Assembly: GCF_052089425.1 (NCBI RefSeq)
Contig: NZ_JBQCZW010000001.1
Coordinates: forward strand, 62,001-126,000
Length of the DNA: 64,000 bases
Direction: 5' to 3'
DNA from: Ancrocorticia sp052089425
GTDB lineage: Bacteria > Actinomycetota > Actinomycetes > Actinomycetales > Actinomycetaceae
Shown here piece by piece: positions 43,570-53,048 of the stretch. The translations under genes were made by a program, and so were the position numbers. The notes below the pieces were generated by a model. The model saw nothing but the letters and a program-made list of their open reading frames with translations. It had not been told where the DNA came from and ran no database searches. The number at the start of each line of letters is the position of its first letter. Within the stretch, counting starts at the first letter, position 1.

Positions 43570-44870
43570 TCGCTTACCCCAGACTCGATGCGTACGCGCT
43601 CAATCCGGAGCCCATCCATCGCCTCGACATGTAAGAGCGTGTCCCCAACTACAACCGCATCACCCGGAGCCGGCATCCTATCGAGGCGGTACATGATGAA
43701 GCCGCCCAACGTTTCGTAGGGGCCATCCTCGGGAATCTCAGCACCACAGGTTCTGGCAACCTCATCCGGACGGAGCGACCCAGAAACGGTCCAGCTTCCA
43801 TCCGCACTCCGGAAAGCGGAGGCCGCTCGGGGATCGTGTTCATCGGCCACCTCCCCCACGATTTCTTCCACAACATCTTCGAGGGTCACAATCCCGGAGG
43901 TTCCACCGTATTCATCAACAACTAGCGCCATTTGCTGGCCCTGATCACGCAACTCCACAAGGAGTTCGGCAAGCTTCATTGTTTCGGGCACCTGCGGGGC
44001 CTGTGACATAAGCGAGGAGCTTGTCACTTGTACTTCACCGCGCCGCTCGAAGGGGATCGCAATGGCGCGGCGTAAATTCGCAATTCCTCGCACGTTATCC
44101 GCATTCTCCCCAATAACGGGAAAGCGGGAGTAACCCGTGCTTCGCGCTGCGGCAACAACATCGCCAGCGCTTGCCGTGTCCGCAAGCATCTCCATGCGGA
44201 CGCGATCAGTCATCACATCCACCGCCGTGAGGTCACCAACGCCGATCGACCGGCTCACAAGCTGTGCTGTATCGGCGTCCAGCGTGCCTGCCTCAGCCGA
44301 ACGGCGCACGAGGGCACGCAACTCGCTGGCTGATCGTGCTCCCGAGAGTTCGTCCGCCGGCTCTATCCCCACCTTGCGGAGCAGCCAGTTTGCGCAGCCG
44401 TTCAACACCACGATGATCGGCTTGAACACCGTAGTGAACAGCCTCAGGGGCGCCGAAACCTTAGCTGCCGCGGCAAGCGGATCAGCGAGAGACATGTTCT
44501 TGGGAACCAGTTCCCCAAACAACATGGAGAAGAGATTGACGAAAGTAAAGGCGATGGCAGCGGCCAGCGCAACGGACGCCGCCCGCGCCACACCAGCCGA
44601 TTCCAGAGGTACCTCGAGCAGGCGCGCCAGCGGATCTTGAGCAACGTAGCCCAGCAGAACCGTGGTGAGGGTGATACCCACTTGGCAGGAGGAGAGTTGC
44701 AGAGACAAGTTGTGGAGGGCTCGTTTGACGGAGGCCGCCCGTGAATCCTGTGCCGCCGCCGCGGACACGGCTGCCGGATCTAAAGCTACGAGCGAAAACT
44801 CTGCAGCAACGAACACGGCGGTGCCAAATGTGAGCACTACCCCAAGGAGGAGGAGAAATATGTCCATCAT
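43566..44870 (-). CDS. CNNM/CBS-domain membrane protein with CorC domain (first of pair)
   Basis: 434 residues: CNNM membrane domain (GTAVFVAAEFSLVALDPAAV, SSCQVGITLTTVLLGYVAQD), two CBS repeats (VMTDRVRMEMLADTASAGDV; QQMALVVDEYGGTSGIVTLE) and a C-terminal CorC_HlyC domain (DGSWTVSGSLRPDEVARTCG). It is the complete form of the family, whereas the downstream partner lacks the last domain. Start: two adjacent ATGs (44870, 44867) with no Shine-Dalgarno but TATCTT just upstream, so the message may be leaderless. Role: cation homeostasis, inferred. Confidence 0.9.
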   Translation of the reverse strand: MMDIFLLLLGVVLTFGTAVFVAAEFSLVALDPAAVSAAAAQDSRAASVKRALHNLSLQLSSCQVGITLTTVLLGYVAQDPLARLLEVPLESAGVARAASVALAAAIAFTFVNLFSMLFGELVPKNMSLADPLAAAAKVSAPLRLFTTVFKPIIVVLNGCANWLLRKVGIEPADELSGARSASELRALVRRSAEAGTLDADTAQLVSRSIGVGDLTAVDVMTDRVRMEMLADTASAGDVVAAARSTGYSRFPVIGENADNVRGIANLRRAIAIPFERRGEVQVTSSSLMSQAPQVPETMKLAELLVELRDQGQQMALVVDEYGGTSGIVTLEDVVEEIVGEVADEHDPRAASAFRSADGSWTVSGSLRPDEVARTCGAEIPEDGPYETLGGFIMYRLDRMPAPGDAVVVGDTLLHVEAMDGLRIERVRIESGVSE

Positions 44871-45096
44871 CGAAGATAACGTGATGCTAAAGCCATAATG
44901 AAGCCATTTTAGTTGCCCGCTTCTGAATGTCCATAAGAATAACCGGCATCACCTTTTACTGCCCCCATAATGCCGAACGGCCCGAGAACCGATGTGACCT
45001 CCACCCCGCACCGTCCACGTTCTGCTTTCAACTATGAATGTGGGACGAACGTCACGTATGGTAGTGGTGTTCATCCCACCCGTAGACGAGGCGACA

Positions 45097-48000
45097 GTGA
45101 CACAGCAGAAGCCCGAGGATTTCGGCGCAAATCAAGGTTTTATTGAGAATCTGTACAAAGAGTACCTTGCTGATCGAACGAAGGTAGAGCCGCAGTGGCG
45201 CGAGCTTTTCCGCCGCTGGGAAGATGAGGGCCACGAGGTCACGGCCACCTCCGCTCAGTCTCCCGCGAAGCCCGATCCGCAAACCACTCAGGCACAAATC
45301 AGCGTGCATTCCACGTCTGATTCGCGCCTCGAATCCGCATCGGTTTCCACTGAACGCGCGGACCTTCCGCCAGCACCTCGCGCAGCATCTCAGCCCGCGC
45401 TTACCCCCTACGCCAAGCGCTACCAGCAGGCCCCATCAACCGAACCGATCGCCGGGGATGAGACGGAGCGCCTGAAGGGCGTGGCCAAGTCCGTTGCGAA
45501 GAACATGGACCAGTCCCTTTCGGTCCCCACGGCCACCTCGTTCCGCAACATCCCAGCGAAGATTATGTTCGATAATCGAGCACTCATCAACGATTACCTG
45601 AAGGCCACTCGCGGCGGCAAAGTCTCCTTCACACACCTCGTGGGTTATGCCCTCGTGGAGTCACTGGTGGAGATGCCCGATATGAACAACAGCTACACGC
45701 TGGTGGACGGCAAGCCTTCGGTGTTCCACCCCCAGCATGTGAACTTCGGCCTAGCCATCGATGTCAAGAAGCCGGACGGTTCACGTTCGCTCGTGGTTCC
45801 CTCCATCAAGGGCGCCGAACTCCAAACGTTTGATCAGTTCCTCGCCTCCTATGAGGATCTTGTGCACCGATCCCGTGACAACAAGCTGACGATTGAGGAC
45901 TATCAGGGTGCCACCGTGTCTCTGACCAATCCTGGAGGCATCGGCACCACACAATCGGTCCCCCGCTTGATGACTGGGCAGGGCCTGATCGTAGGTGTTG
46001 GTTCGATGGTGTACCCCTCAGAATTCGCCGGCTCCTCCGATCGCGCGCTGGCCCGCTTGGGCGTATCGAAAACCGTCACGATCACCTCCACATACGATCA
46101 CCGCATCATTCAAGGCGCCGCTTCCGGCGAATTCCTGCGCATCATGGAGCAGAAGCTCCTGGGATTAGACGGCTTCTACGAGAGAGTATTTAACTCCCTG
46201 CACGTACCGGCTTCCCCTTACGTGTGGGAGCGAGACGTGGAATATGACGTCACGCGCGAGCTGGACCGCCCTGCCCGCATCGCACGGCTCATCCATTCCT
46301 ACCGTTCGCGCGGCCACCTGATCGCCGATCTGGATCCACTGGCGTTCCGCCCCCTGCGCCACCCCGATCTCACTCTTGCCAGCTACGGCCTCACCGTGTG
46401 GGACTTGGACCGCGAGTTTCCCACCGGCGATTTTTCCGAAAGCCATTCGCTGACGCTGCGGGAGATGCTTCGCCGCCTCCAGCGCGCCTATTGTTCCACG
46501 GCGGGCTACGAGTACATGCACATCTCCGATCCGGCTCAGCGCCGCTGGTTCCAGCAGCATTTGGAGTTTGATCGCGATCCGATTCGCCCCGAGGAGCAGT
46601 ACCACATCCTGTCCAAGCTGAATGAGGCCGAAGCCTTCGAGAGCTTCCTGCACACCAAGTTCCTTGGGCAGAAGCGCTTTTCGCTTGAGGGCGGGGAATC
46701 GCTTATCCCGGCCCTCGATGAGATTCTGCGCCACGCGGCCGAAGATGGGCTGCCCGATGTGGCCATCTCCATGGCCCACCGCGGCCGCCTCAACGTGCTG
46801 ACCAATATCGCCGGCAAGTCCTACAAGCAGATCTTTACCGAGTTTGACGGCATCGTGGATCCGCGGACCGTTCAGGGCTCGGGCGATGTGAAGTACCATC
46901 TGGGAACCGAGGGAACCTACACCGCCCCGAATGGCGATCAGACCTCCGTATATTTGGCGGCCAACCCCTCCCATCTTGAGGCTGCCGATGGAGTTCTCGA
47001 AGGAATCGTCCGCGCCAAACAGGACCGCCAAGATCTGGGGTCCGAAGGATACGCGGTTCTCCCGATTCTCATCCACGGGGACGCGGCCTTCGCCGGGCAA
47101 GGGGTGGTGGCCGAAACGCTCAACCTCTCCCAGCTACGCGGCTACAAGACAGGCGGCACGCTCCACATCATCGTCAATAACCAGATCGGTTTCACCACCG
47201 CCCCGGTTGCTGGCCGCTCCTCCAACTACGCCACAGATATTGCCAAGGGCCTTCAGCTGCCCATCTTCCACGTGAACGGGGACGATCCGGAGGCCGTGGT
47301 ACGAGTGGCCAAGCTCGCCTACGAGTACCGCCAAGAGTTCCACAAGGACGTCATTATTGACATGGTGTGCTACCGGCGCCGCGGCCACAATGAGGGCGAC
47401 GATCCCTCCATGACCCAGCCCGTCATGTACGCCTTGGTCGATTCCAAGCGCACCACCCGCCACCTTTACCGTGAATCCCTGATCGGCCGCCGGCACCTCA
47501 CGGCGGAGCAGGCAGCCGAATCGGAACGCTCCTATCAGGCGGCCCTAGAAAACGCCTTCACTCAGGTGCGCGAAGCAGAAGCAGAATTGGACAAGGGGAA
47601 TCAAGAAGCCATCCAAGGCCTCGAACTTCCCGCCTCCCAGCAGGAGGATGCCGGCACTCTCGTGGGCTGGACCTCCGCAACAACAAACCAGATCATCTCC
47701 CGCATCGGGCAGGCGCATCTGCAGGTTCCCGCTGGCTTTACCCAGCATCCAAAGATTGCCCAGCTGTTCGAGCGCCGCGCCAAGATGAGCCGCGAAGGCA
47801 ACATCGATTGGGCGTTCGGGGAACTCTTGGCGTTCGGCTCCCTTCTCATCGAGGGACTGCCGGTTCGCATGTCCGGTCAGGACGTACGCCGCGGAACCTT
47901 CGTTCAGCGCCACGCCACCGTGCACGATCACACTACCGGTGAAGAATGGACCCCACTCACCGCGCTGACGGAAGATCAGGCCAAGTTCTGGATCTACGAT

Positions 48001-48819
48001 TCGGCACTGTCCGAGTACTCGGTGATGGCGTTCGAATACGGATACTCCGTGGAGCGCCCTGACGCCCTCGTGGTGTGGGAAGCCCAGTTCGGCGATTTCG
48101 CTAACGGCGCCCAAACTGTTATCGATGAGTTCGTCTCCTCCGCGGAACAGAAGTGGGGCCAACGCAGCTCTCTCGTGCTCATGCTTCCGCACGGCTTCGA
48201 GGGGCAGGGCCCAGATCATTCCTCGGCCCGAATCGAGCGCTACCTGCAACTGTGCGCCCAGAACAACATGTGGGTGTGCCAGCCGTCCACCCCGGCCAAT
48301 CACTTCCACATGCTCCGCGTGCAGGCCTATGCCCGGCCGCGCCACCCCCTCGTGGCGCTCACGCCCAAGCAGCTGTTGCGCCGCCGCGGCGCCGTTTCCT
48401 CCATCGAGGACTTCACCACGAGAGGCTTCCAGCCCGTCATTACCGAGGTGGATGCCTCCATCGCGAACGTGAACCGCGTTCTCCTGTGCTCTGGGCGCAT
48501 CTACTACGATCTTCTGGATCAGCGCACGCGCAACGGCGATACCACCACGGCGATCGTGCGCATCGAGCAGCTCTACCCCCATCCCATCGGCGAACTGCGC
48601 GAGGCACTGTCGCGCTACCCCGGCGCCGAGATCTACTGGGTTCAGGACGAACCCGAGAATCAGGGTCCGTGGCAGCACCTGTACCTCAACCTATTCCGCA
48701 AGCTGGGGATCGATCCCACGCCCGTTTGCCGCGAGCCCGCCGCATCGCCTTCTACTGGCCGCGGTAAGGAACACACCACCCAAAATCAGGAGATCCTTTC
48801 GCAAGCGTTCGCTCGTTGA
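45097..48819 (+). CDS. kgd: Multifunctional 2-oxoglutarate metabolism enzyme Kgd (E1-E2 fusion)
   Basis: 1240 residues from the GTG at 45097 (GAGG 5 nt upstream); an in-frame ATG at 45034 would add 21 residues. Order: a short N-terminal E1 segment (NQGFIENLYKEYLADRTKVE), a Ser/Pro/Ala linker, an E2-type succinyltransferase domain with VTITSTYDHRIIQGAASGEF, then the thiamine-diphosphate E1 domain (AMSMAHRGRLN-like segment SMAHRGRLNVLTN, GDAAFAGQGVVAETLNLSQL, NNQIGFTTAP). There is no lipoyl domain, as in mycobacterial Kgd, which works with external lipoylated E2 and E3. It links the TCA cycle from 2-oxoglutarate to succinyl-CoA or succinic semialdehyde. In Mycobacterium and Corynebacterium the activity is controlled by OdhI/GarA, not visible here. 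Confidence 0.96.
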   Translation: MTQQKPEDFGANQGFIENLYKEYLADRTKVEPQWRELFRRWEDEGHEVTATSAQSPAKPDPQTTQAQISVHSTSDSRLESASVSTERADLPPAPRAASQPALTPYAKRYQQAPSTEPIAGDETERLKGVAKSVAKNMDQSLSVPTATSFRNIPAKIMFDNRALINDYLKATRGGKVSFTHLVGYALVESLVEMPDMNNSYTLVDGKPSVFHPQHVNFGLAIDVKKPDGSRSLVVPSIKGAELQTFDQFLASYEDLVHRSRDNKLTIEDYQGATVSLTNPGGIGTTQSVPRLMTGQGLIVGVGSMVYPSEFAGSSDRALARLGVSKTVTITSTYDHRIIQGAASGEFLRIMEQKLLGLDGFYERVFNSLHVPASPYVWERDVEYDVTRELDRPARIARLIHSYRSRGHLIADLDPLAFRPLRHPDLTLASYGLTVWDLDREFPTGDFSESHSLTLREMLRRLQRAYCSTAGYEYMHISDPAQRRWFQQHLEFDRDPIRPEEQYHILSKLNEAEAFESFLHTKFLGQKRFSLEGGESLIPALDEILRHAAEDGLPDVAISMAHRGRLNVLTNIAGKSYKQIFTEFDGIVDPRTVQGSGDVKYHLGTEGTYTAPNGDQTSVYLAANPSHLEAADGVLEGIVRAKQDRQDLGSEGYAVLPILIHGDAAFAGQGVVAETLNLSQLRGYKTGGTLHIIVNNQIGFTTAPVAGRSSNYATDIAKGLQLPIFHVNGDDPEAVVRVAKLAYEYRQEFHKDVIIDMVCYRRRGHNEGDDPSMTQPVMYALVDSKRTTRHLYRESLIGRRHLTAEQAAESERSYQAALENAFTQVREAEAELDKGNQEAIQGLELPASQQEDAGTLVGWTSATTNQIISRIGQAHLQVPAGFTQHPKIAQLFERRAKMSREGNIDWAFGELLAFGSLLIEGLPVRMSGQDVRRGTFVQRHATVHDHTTGEEWTPLTALTEDQAKFWIYDSALSEYSVMAFEYGYSVERPDALVVWEAQFGDFANGAQTVIDEFVSSAEQKWGQRSSLVLMLPHGFEGQGPDHSSARIERYLQLCAQNNMWVCQPSTPANHFHMLRVQAYARPRHPLVALTPKQLLRRRGAVSSIEDFTTRGFQPVITEVDASIANVNRVLLCSGRIYYDLLDQRTRNGDTTTAIVRIEQLYPHPIGELREALSRYPGAEIYWVQDEPENQGPWQHLYLNLFRKLGIDPTPVCREPAASPSTGRGKEHTTQNQEILSQAFAR

Positions 48820-48823
48820 CGGC

Positions 48824-48859
48824 CGTCGTCGTCGTTATTATTTTTTTTCGACGACGACG
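48824..48859 (+). terminator. Hairpin after kgd with GTC-repeat arms and U-rich loop
   Basis: CGTCGTCGTCG (48824-48834) and CGACGACGACG (48849-48859) pair perfectly over 11 bp around the loop TTATTATTTTTTTT. It begins 4 nt after the kgd stop. The T-run is in the loop rather than after the stem, which is unusual for an intrinsic terminator. Confidence 0.6.
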
Positions 48860-48955
48860 AATCCCTCCCAACCCCTCCGCAGCCATGAGGTAAATCGCAC
48901 CGGGTTTCCCTTGGAACAACGCGCCAAACTCGCTAGAGTAATTCGGCTTGATCCA

Positions 48956-50521
48956 ATGCGAAACGATAGAGGTGAGGAAGCGATACAGTCCCGCGTGGCG
49001 ACGATTCGGAAAACAACGGATGCCGTCAAGGAACCCAGCACAAAACGCCGGTGGGCAGCTCTCGTGGTGCTGATGCTGCCGGTTCTGCTTGTTTCGGTGG
49101 ACGGTACTGCACTGTCCTTCGCGGTACCCGTGCTATCCACGGCGCTGAACCCCACAGGATCGCAACTTCTGTGGATCGTGGACGTGTATCCGCTGGTTCT
49201 CGCGGGGCTTTTGGTGCCCATGGGAAGCTCTGGGGATCGGTTCGGGAGGCGCCGGCTGCTCCTGATCGGAGCCACGGGCTTCACCATCGTGTCAGCAGCG
49301 GCAGCCTTTGCCACGAGCCCTGCGCTCCTCATCGCGGCGCGCGCCGTCATGGGCTTCTTCGGCGCGATGCTCATGCCGTCCACTCTTTCCTTGATTCGGA
49401 ACATCTTCACCGTTCCGCGCGAACGGCGTACCGCCATTGCCGTATGGGCTGCTGGTTTCTCTGGCGGGGCCGCTCTAGGCCCGATCGCCGGTGGTTTCCT
49501 TCTTGAGCATTTCTACTGGGGTTCGATCTTCCTGCTCGCGGTTCCCGTGCTGGTGCCCTTCCTGATTCTTGCGCCGCTTCTGGTGCCCGAATCCAAGGAT
49601 CCCAACCCCGGGCGCATCGATCCCGTCAGTATCGTGTTGGTGCTGGCCACCATGGTGCCGCTCGTGTATTCGATCAAAACGTTCACCCACCACGGGATGT
49701 CCGTGCCGCTGACGCTGCTGCTCGCGCTGGCGCTTGTGGCTGGCGGGCTTTTCGTGCGGCGTCAGCTCACCGAATCCATCCCTATGTTGGATGTTCGGCT
49801 GTTCACCAACCCGGTGTTTTCCGGGGCTGTCAGTGTGAACCTGCTCAGCATCTTCTCGCAGGCCGGGTTCCTGTACTTCGTGTCCCAACACTTGCAGCTG
49901 GTGAGCGGGCTCAGTCCCATGACGGCTGGCATGTACCTCATTCCGGGGCTGATCTTGACGATCGTTTCCGGGCTGGCCATCGTTCCCATCGTCCAGCACA
50001 TTCGGCCAGGATACGCCGTTGCCATTGGCCTGCTGTGCAACGCTGCGGCGTTCGCGATGGTGGCCTACGCGGGGCCCGCCGGGTGGGATCTTGGGCTTGT
50101 CATTGCCTTCGGCGTACTGGGGATCGGCGTTGGGGCGGCAGAGACCATCTCCAACGATCTCATTCTGGGAGCCGTACCCGCCCACAAGGCCGGTGCCGCC
50201 TCAGCGATTTCTGAGACGGCGTACGAAACCGGCGCCGTGTTGGGGACCGCCGTACTGGGGTCCATCCTCAACGCGGCCTACCGTTCCCACGTCACCATCC
50301 CGGAATCCCTCACCGCCGCTCAGGCAAACACCGCGAAGGAAACACTCGGTGGTGCCACCAAGCTTGCCGAGGGGCTCGATACCGGGACGGCGAACACCCT
50401 CCTCGAATCCGCGCATAGCGCCTTCGATTCCGGCGTTCTCATCACCAGCAGCATTGGCGTTGTGTTCATGTTGATCGCATCATTCATTGCATTGAGGACA
50501 CTGAGAACCGCGCGGGCTTAG
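48956..50521 (+). CDS. MFS multidrug transporter, DHA2 family (14 helices)
   Basis: About 521 residues, with the 14-helix pattern of DHA2 exporters such as SmvA/QacA-like proteins. Motif D-like VDGTALSFAVPVLSTAL in helix 1, motif A GSSGDRFGRRRLLLIGATGF, and motif C-like GFSGGAALGPIAGGFLLEHF in helix 5. The start is uncertain: ATG 48956 is chosen; 48911 and GTG 48995 are other options and none has a good ribosome-binding site. Its stop overlaps a GTG (TAGTG) at the start of the SGNH gene frame, so the two may be coupled. Substrate unknown; cationic drugs are the family norm. Confidence 0.88.
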   Translation: MRNDRGEEAIQSRVATIRKTTDAVKEPSTKRRWAALVVLMLPVLLVSVDGTALSFAVPVLSTALNPTGSQLLWIVDVYPLVLAGLLVPMGSSGDRFGRRRLLLIGATGFTIVSAAAAFATSPALLIAARAVMGFFGAMLMPSTLSLIRNIFTVPRERRTAIAVWAAGFSGGAALGPIAGGFLLEHFYWGSIFLLAVPVLVPFLILAPLLVPESKDPNPGRIDPVSIVLVLATMVPLVYSIKTFTHHGMSVPLTLLLALALVAGGLFVRRQLTESIPMLDVRLFTNPVFSGAVSVNLLSIFSQAGFLYFVSQHLQLVSGLSPMTAGMYLIPGLILTIVSGLAIVPIVQHIRPGYAVAIGLLCNAAAFAMVAYAGPAGWDLGLVIAFGVLGIGVGAAETISNDLILGAVPAHKAGAASAISETAYETGAVLGTAVLGSILNAAYRSHVTIPESLTAAQANTAKETLGGATKLAEGLDTGTANTLLESAHSAFDSGVLITSSIGVVFMLIASFIALRTLRTARA

Positions 50522-50577
50522 TGCGCCATTCCGTCTCGCTTCACACATCCGGCCAGTTTTTCTGCCAAAGTAGTGGT

Positions 50578-51174
50578 GTGAGTACGCCCGAAATCCGCAT
50601 CCTGTTCGTTGGGGATGAGCTTGTTGCCGGCCAAGGTGACGCCCGCGCCCTTGGCTGGACCGGCCGCGTCATGGCGAGGACTGCAAGTAAACCCCCTACC
50701 CTAGCCATGGAACTCGCGGTGCCCGGAGAAAACACATCCTCTCTGGCACGGCGCTGGCAAGAGGAAGTCCAGCGGCGGATCGATCCGGAAGTGGATTGCC
50801 GGCTGGTCATCGGGCTGGGCTCTCACGATCTGGATACTGGGCAAACCTTGGCGCGCGCACGCCTTCACTTGGCCAATCTCCTCGATTCCGCCGAGCGCAT
50901 GCGGCTGCAAACCTTCGTGGTGGGGCCGCCTCCGCGCCGCGATGTGGCCCCAAAGATCCAAGCCGATCTCTCCAAAGCGTTCTCCGACGTGTGCGAGCGG
51001 CGGCTCATCCCCTACGTTGATACGTTCACCCCGCTCATCCAGCACGAGCAGTGGAACACGGACATGACCATTTCCGATGGGTATGCCCCGCGGCAGGCCG
51101 GCTATGGGCTCATGGCGTGGCTAGTTCTGCACAATGGGTGGAATCAGTGGCTTGGGGTGCCCGGCGCCTCGTAG
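50578..51174 (+). CDS. SGNH-hydrolase-fold protein lacking catalytic residues
   Basis: 198 residues from the GTG at 50578 (50521 is possible). The fold is that of GDSL/SGNH esterases: IRILFVGDELVAGQGDARAL is block I, AVPGENTSSLARRW block II, VIGLGSHDL block III and ISDGYAPRQAGYGLMAWLV block V. The nucleophile Ser is Glu14 (GDEL instead of GDSL), the block III Asn is His83, and the catalytic His is Ala170, though Asp167 is kept. It is therefore unlikely to be an active esterase, unless it uses another mechanism. No signal peptide. It follows the DHA2 transporter gene by 56 nt at most. Function unknown. Confidence 0.8.
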   Translation: MSTPEIRILFVGDELVAGQGDARALGWTGRVMARTASKPPTLAMELAVPGENTSSLARRWQEEVQRRIDPEVDCRLVIGLGSHDLDTGQTLARARLHLANLLDSAERMRLQTFVVGPPPRRDVAPKIQADLSKAFSDVCERRLIPYVDTFTPLIQHEQWNTDMTISDGYAPRQAGYGLMAWLVLHNGWNQWLGVPGAS

Positions 51175-51315
51175 GTAGGTTCCGGTCTCACACCGGTCTC
51201 ACAGAGCGATGGTCCCATGCTCGTGCTCAAGCAGCGAGTTATCTTAGGACTGAGCTGGCTTTGGCGAGCTCCTTTCACCTTGTCCCCTTTGCACCGAAAC
51301 TGGTAATTCTCCACT

Positions 51316-52761
51316 ATGAGTTCCCGCGAATCGTCCGCCACTAATCAGCAACGTGGCAGCGCCGATGCCCCCACACCTATCGAAAACAAACCAGCCCCGG
51401 AAGAATCCGGGCTGGAACGCGGGCTCAAGATGCGGCACATCCGCTTCATTGCTTTGGGATCGGCGATCGGTACCGGGCTCTTCTACGGATCGGCCGCCGC
51501 CATTCAAACTGCCGGTCCTATCGTGCTTCTGGCCTACATCCTGTCCGGCGCTGCCGTGTTCTGGGTGATGCGAGCGCTCGGAGAAATGGCGATTCGCCAC
51601 CCCGTCTCCGGGTCATTCGCCAAGTACGCCACTGATTACCTCGGGCCGTTTGCCGGGTTCATCACCGGCTGGACGTTCGTTTTTGAAATGGTCACCGTTG
51701 CCATTGCGGATGTGACGGCGTTTGCCGTGTATATGGGCTTCTGGTTCCCCGGTGCTCCTAAATGGATTTGGGTATGTGCCGTTATCCTGTTTATTGCGGC
51801 CATCAATACCCGGCATGTTCGCGTGTTCGGTGAGCTCGAGTTCTGGCTGAGCCTCATCAAGGTGACGGCGATCATCGCCATGATCGCTGGCGGAATTGCG
51901 CTGCTTGTCGTGGGGGTGTCCATCTCCGATGGTTCAGCAAGCGGTGTGAGTAACCTCTGGACGAACGGCGGGATAGCTCCCAACGGCATCGCCGGTTTTC
52001 TCGCATGCTTCACCGTTGTTGTCTTTTCGTTCGGAGGCGTGGAAACCATCGGGATTACGGCCGGCGAAGCCACCGATCCCAACTCCTCCATACCGAAGGC
52101 CATCAACACTGTACCCTTCAGAATCCTTCTGTTCTACGTGGGTACGCTGGCCGTCATCATGATGCTGGCGCCGTGGACTAGCATCACCGGCGATGCGAGC
52201 CCGTTCGTGCAAATCTTCGACGCCCTTGGCATTCCCGCCGCCGCTTCCATCCTCAACATCGTGGTGATCACCGCCGCAGTGTCCGCCATCAACGCAGATA
52301 CGTTCAGCGCCGGGCGAATCCTCTACGGTCTGGCCCGCGATGGTCATGCTCCGAAGGTCTTCACCCGCGTCTCGCGCAACGGCATCCCGTGGATGGCCGT
52401 TGCCGTCATGTGTGGTGCCCTCGGTATCGGCGCCGTCCTCAATGCCGTCATGCCCGATGACGTTTTCGCGATTGCCGCCGCCTTGGTCACCTTCGCAACC
52501 GTCTGGACCTGGCTCATGATTCTTGCCTCGCACATCGCGATGCGCCGGAAAATGAGCAAGGAAGAAGTCCAAGCCGCCCGTTACCGCGTCCCATGGTGGC
52601 CAGTCGGTCCGGCCCTCGCCGTTGCCTTCATGGTGATGGTGATTATCCTGCTGGCGTGGTTCCCATCCTCACGTATCGCCATCACCGTGGGGATCGCATG
52701 GCTGGCGATTCTCTCGTTCACCTACCTGATGAAGCTGAAGAGGCCGCAGGCAGCTGTGTAG
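51316..52761 (+). CDS. APC-family amino acid permease
   Basis: 481 residues with 12 helices. The N-terminal tail is polar (about 40 residues), followed by the AAT-family signature GLKMRHIRFIALGSAIGTGL, then SGSFAKYATDYLGPFAGFIT and FSFGGVETIGITAGEATDPN. This places it in the AroP/GabP/LysP/ProY-type branch of proton symporters; the individual amino acid cannot be named. The ATG at 51316 lacks a Shine-Dalgarno but is preceded by TGGTAATTC 6 nt upstream, so the mRNA may be leaderless. It stands alone, with a hairpin downstream shared with the convergent bL37 gene. Confidence 0.9.
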   Translation: MSSRESSATNQQRGSADAPTPIENKPAPEESGLERGLKMRHIRFIALGSAIGTGLFYGSAAAIQTAGPIVLLAYILSGAAVFWVMRALGEMAIRHPVSGSFAKYATDYLGPFAGFITGWTFVFEMVTVAIADVTAFAVYMGFWFPGAPKWIWVCAVILFIAAINTRHVRVFGELEFWLSLIKVTAIIAMIAGGIALLVVGVSISDGSASGVSNLWTNGGIAPNGIAGFLACFTVVVFSFGGVETIGITAGEATDPNSSIPKAINTVPFRILLFYVGTLAVIMMLAPWTSITGDASPFVQIFDALGIPAAASILNIVVITAAVSAINADTFSAGRILYGLARDGHAPKVFTRVSRNGIPWMAVAVMCGALGIGAVLNAVMPDDVFAIAAALVTFATVWTWLMILASHIAMRRKMSKEEVQAARYRVPWWPVGPALAVAFMVMVIILLAWFPSSRIAITVGIAWLAILSFTYLMKLKRPQAAV

Positions 52762-52806
52762 GGGCAGGGGCGTATGGCCCCCTTCTTTTCCCGCGGCACT
52801 CAGTCC

Positions 52807-52840
52807 AAAAAAAATCGGGCCCGGAATACCGGACCCGATT
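52807..52840 (-). terminator. Rho-independent terminator of bL37
   Basis: AATCGGGCCCGG (52813-52824) and CCGGACCCGATT (52829-52840) pair with one mismatch around AATA. On the minus strand the stem runs into an uninterrupted run of eight T's. It begins 4 nt after the bL37 stop. It may also end the convergent permease transcript. Confidence 0.85.
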
Positions 52841-52844
52841 CGTC

Positions 52845-52919
52845 TCATGCGTTTGGGCGCTTACCGTGATTGGCGGCCTTGCCGGCACGAGAGCGGCGCT
52901 TACGTCCTCGCCTGCTCAT
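52845..52919 (-). CDS. 50S ribosomal protein bL37
   Basis: A 24-residue, very basic protein that begins MSRRGRKRRSRAGKAA and ends ANHGKRPNA. It matches the small actinobacterial ribosomal protein bL37 seen in mycobacterial ribosome structures. The ATG has AGGAGG 5 nt upstream, and a textbook terminator follows the stop. It is too short for most gene finders. It lies beside rsrA-sigR, as in other Actinobacteria, and is on the same strand, about 140 nt downstream of rsrA. Confidence 0.92.
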   Translation of the reverse strand: MSRRGRKRRSRAGKAANHGKRPNA

Positions 52920-53048
52920 GTGTTCCTCCTCTGATAGGTGCCTCCCAATGGAAAGCGACAAAAGTCAAGTGTAGCAACATCAATTCCGAGCTACCTTATC
53001 GAACCGATTATTAAGGCCAATCGCACATCATGCACGCATGGAAACCGC

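Noticed and set aside
46165..48678. Long minus-strand open frames opposite kgd
   Set aside because: They follow from the high-GC codon use of kgd and have no recognisable motifs or ribosome-binding sites.
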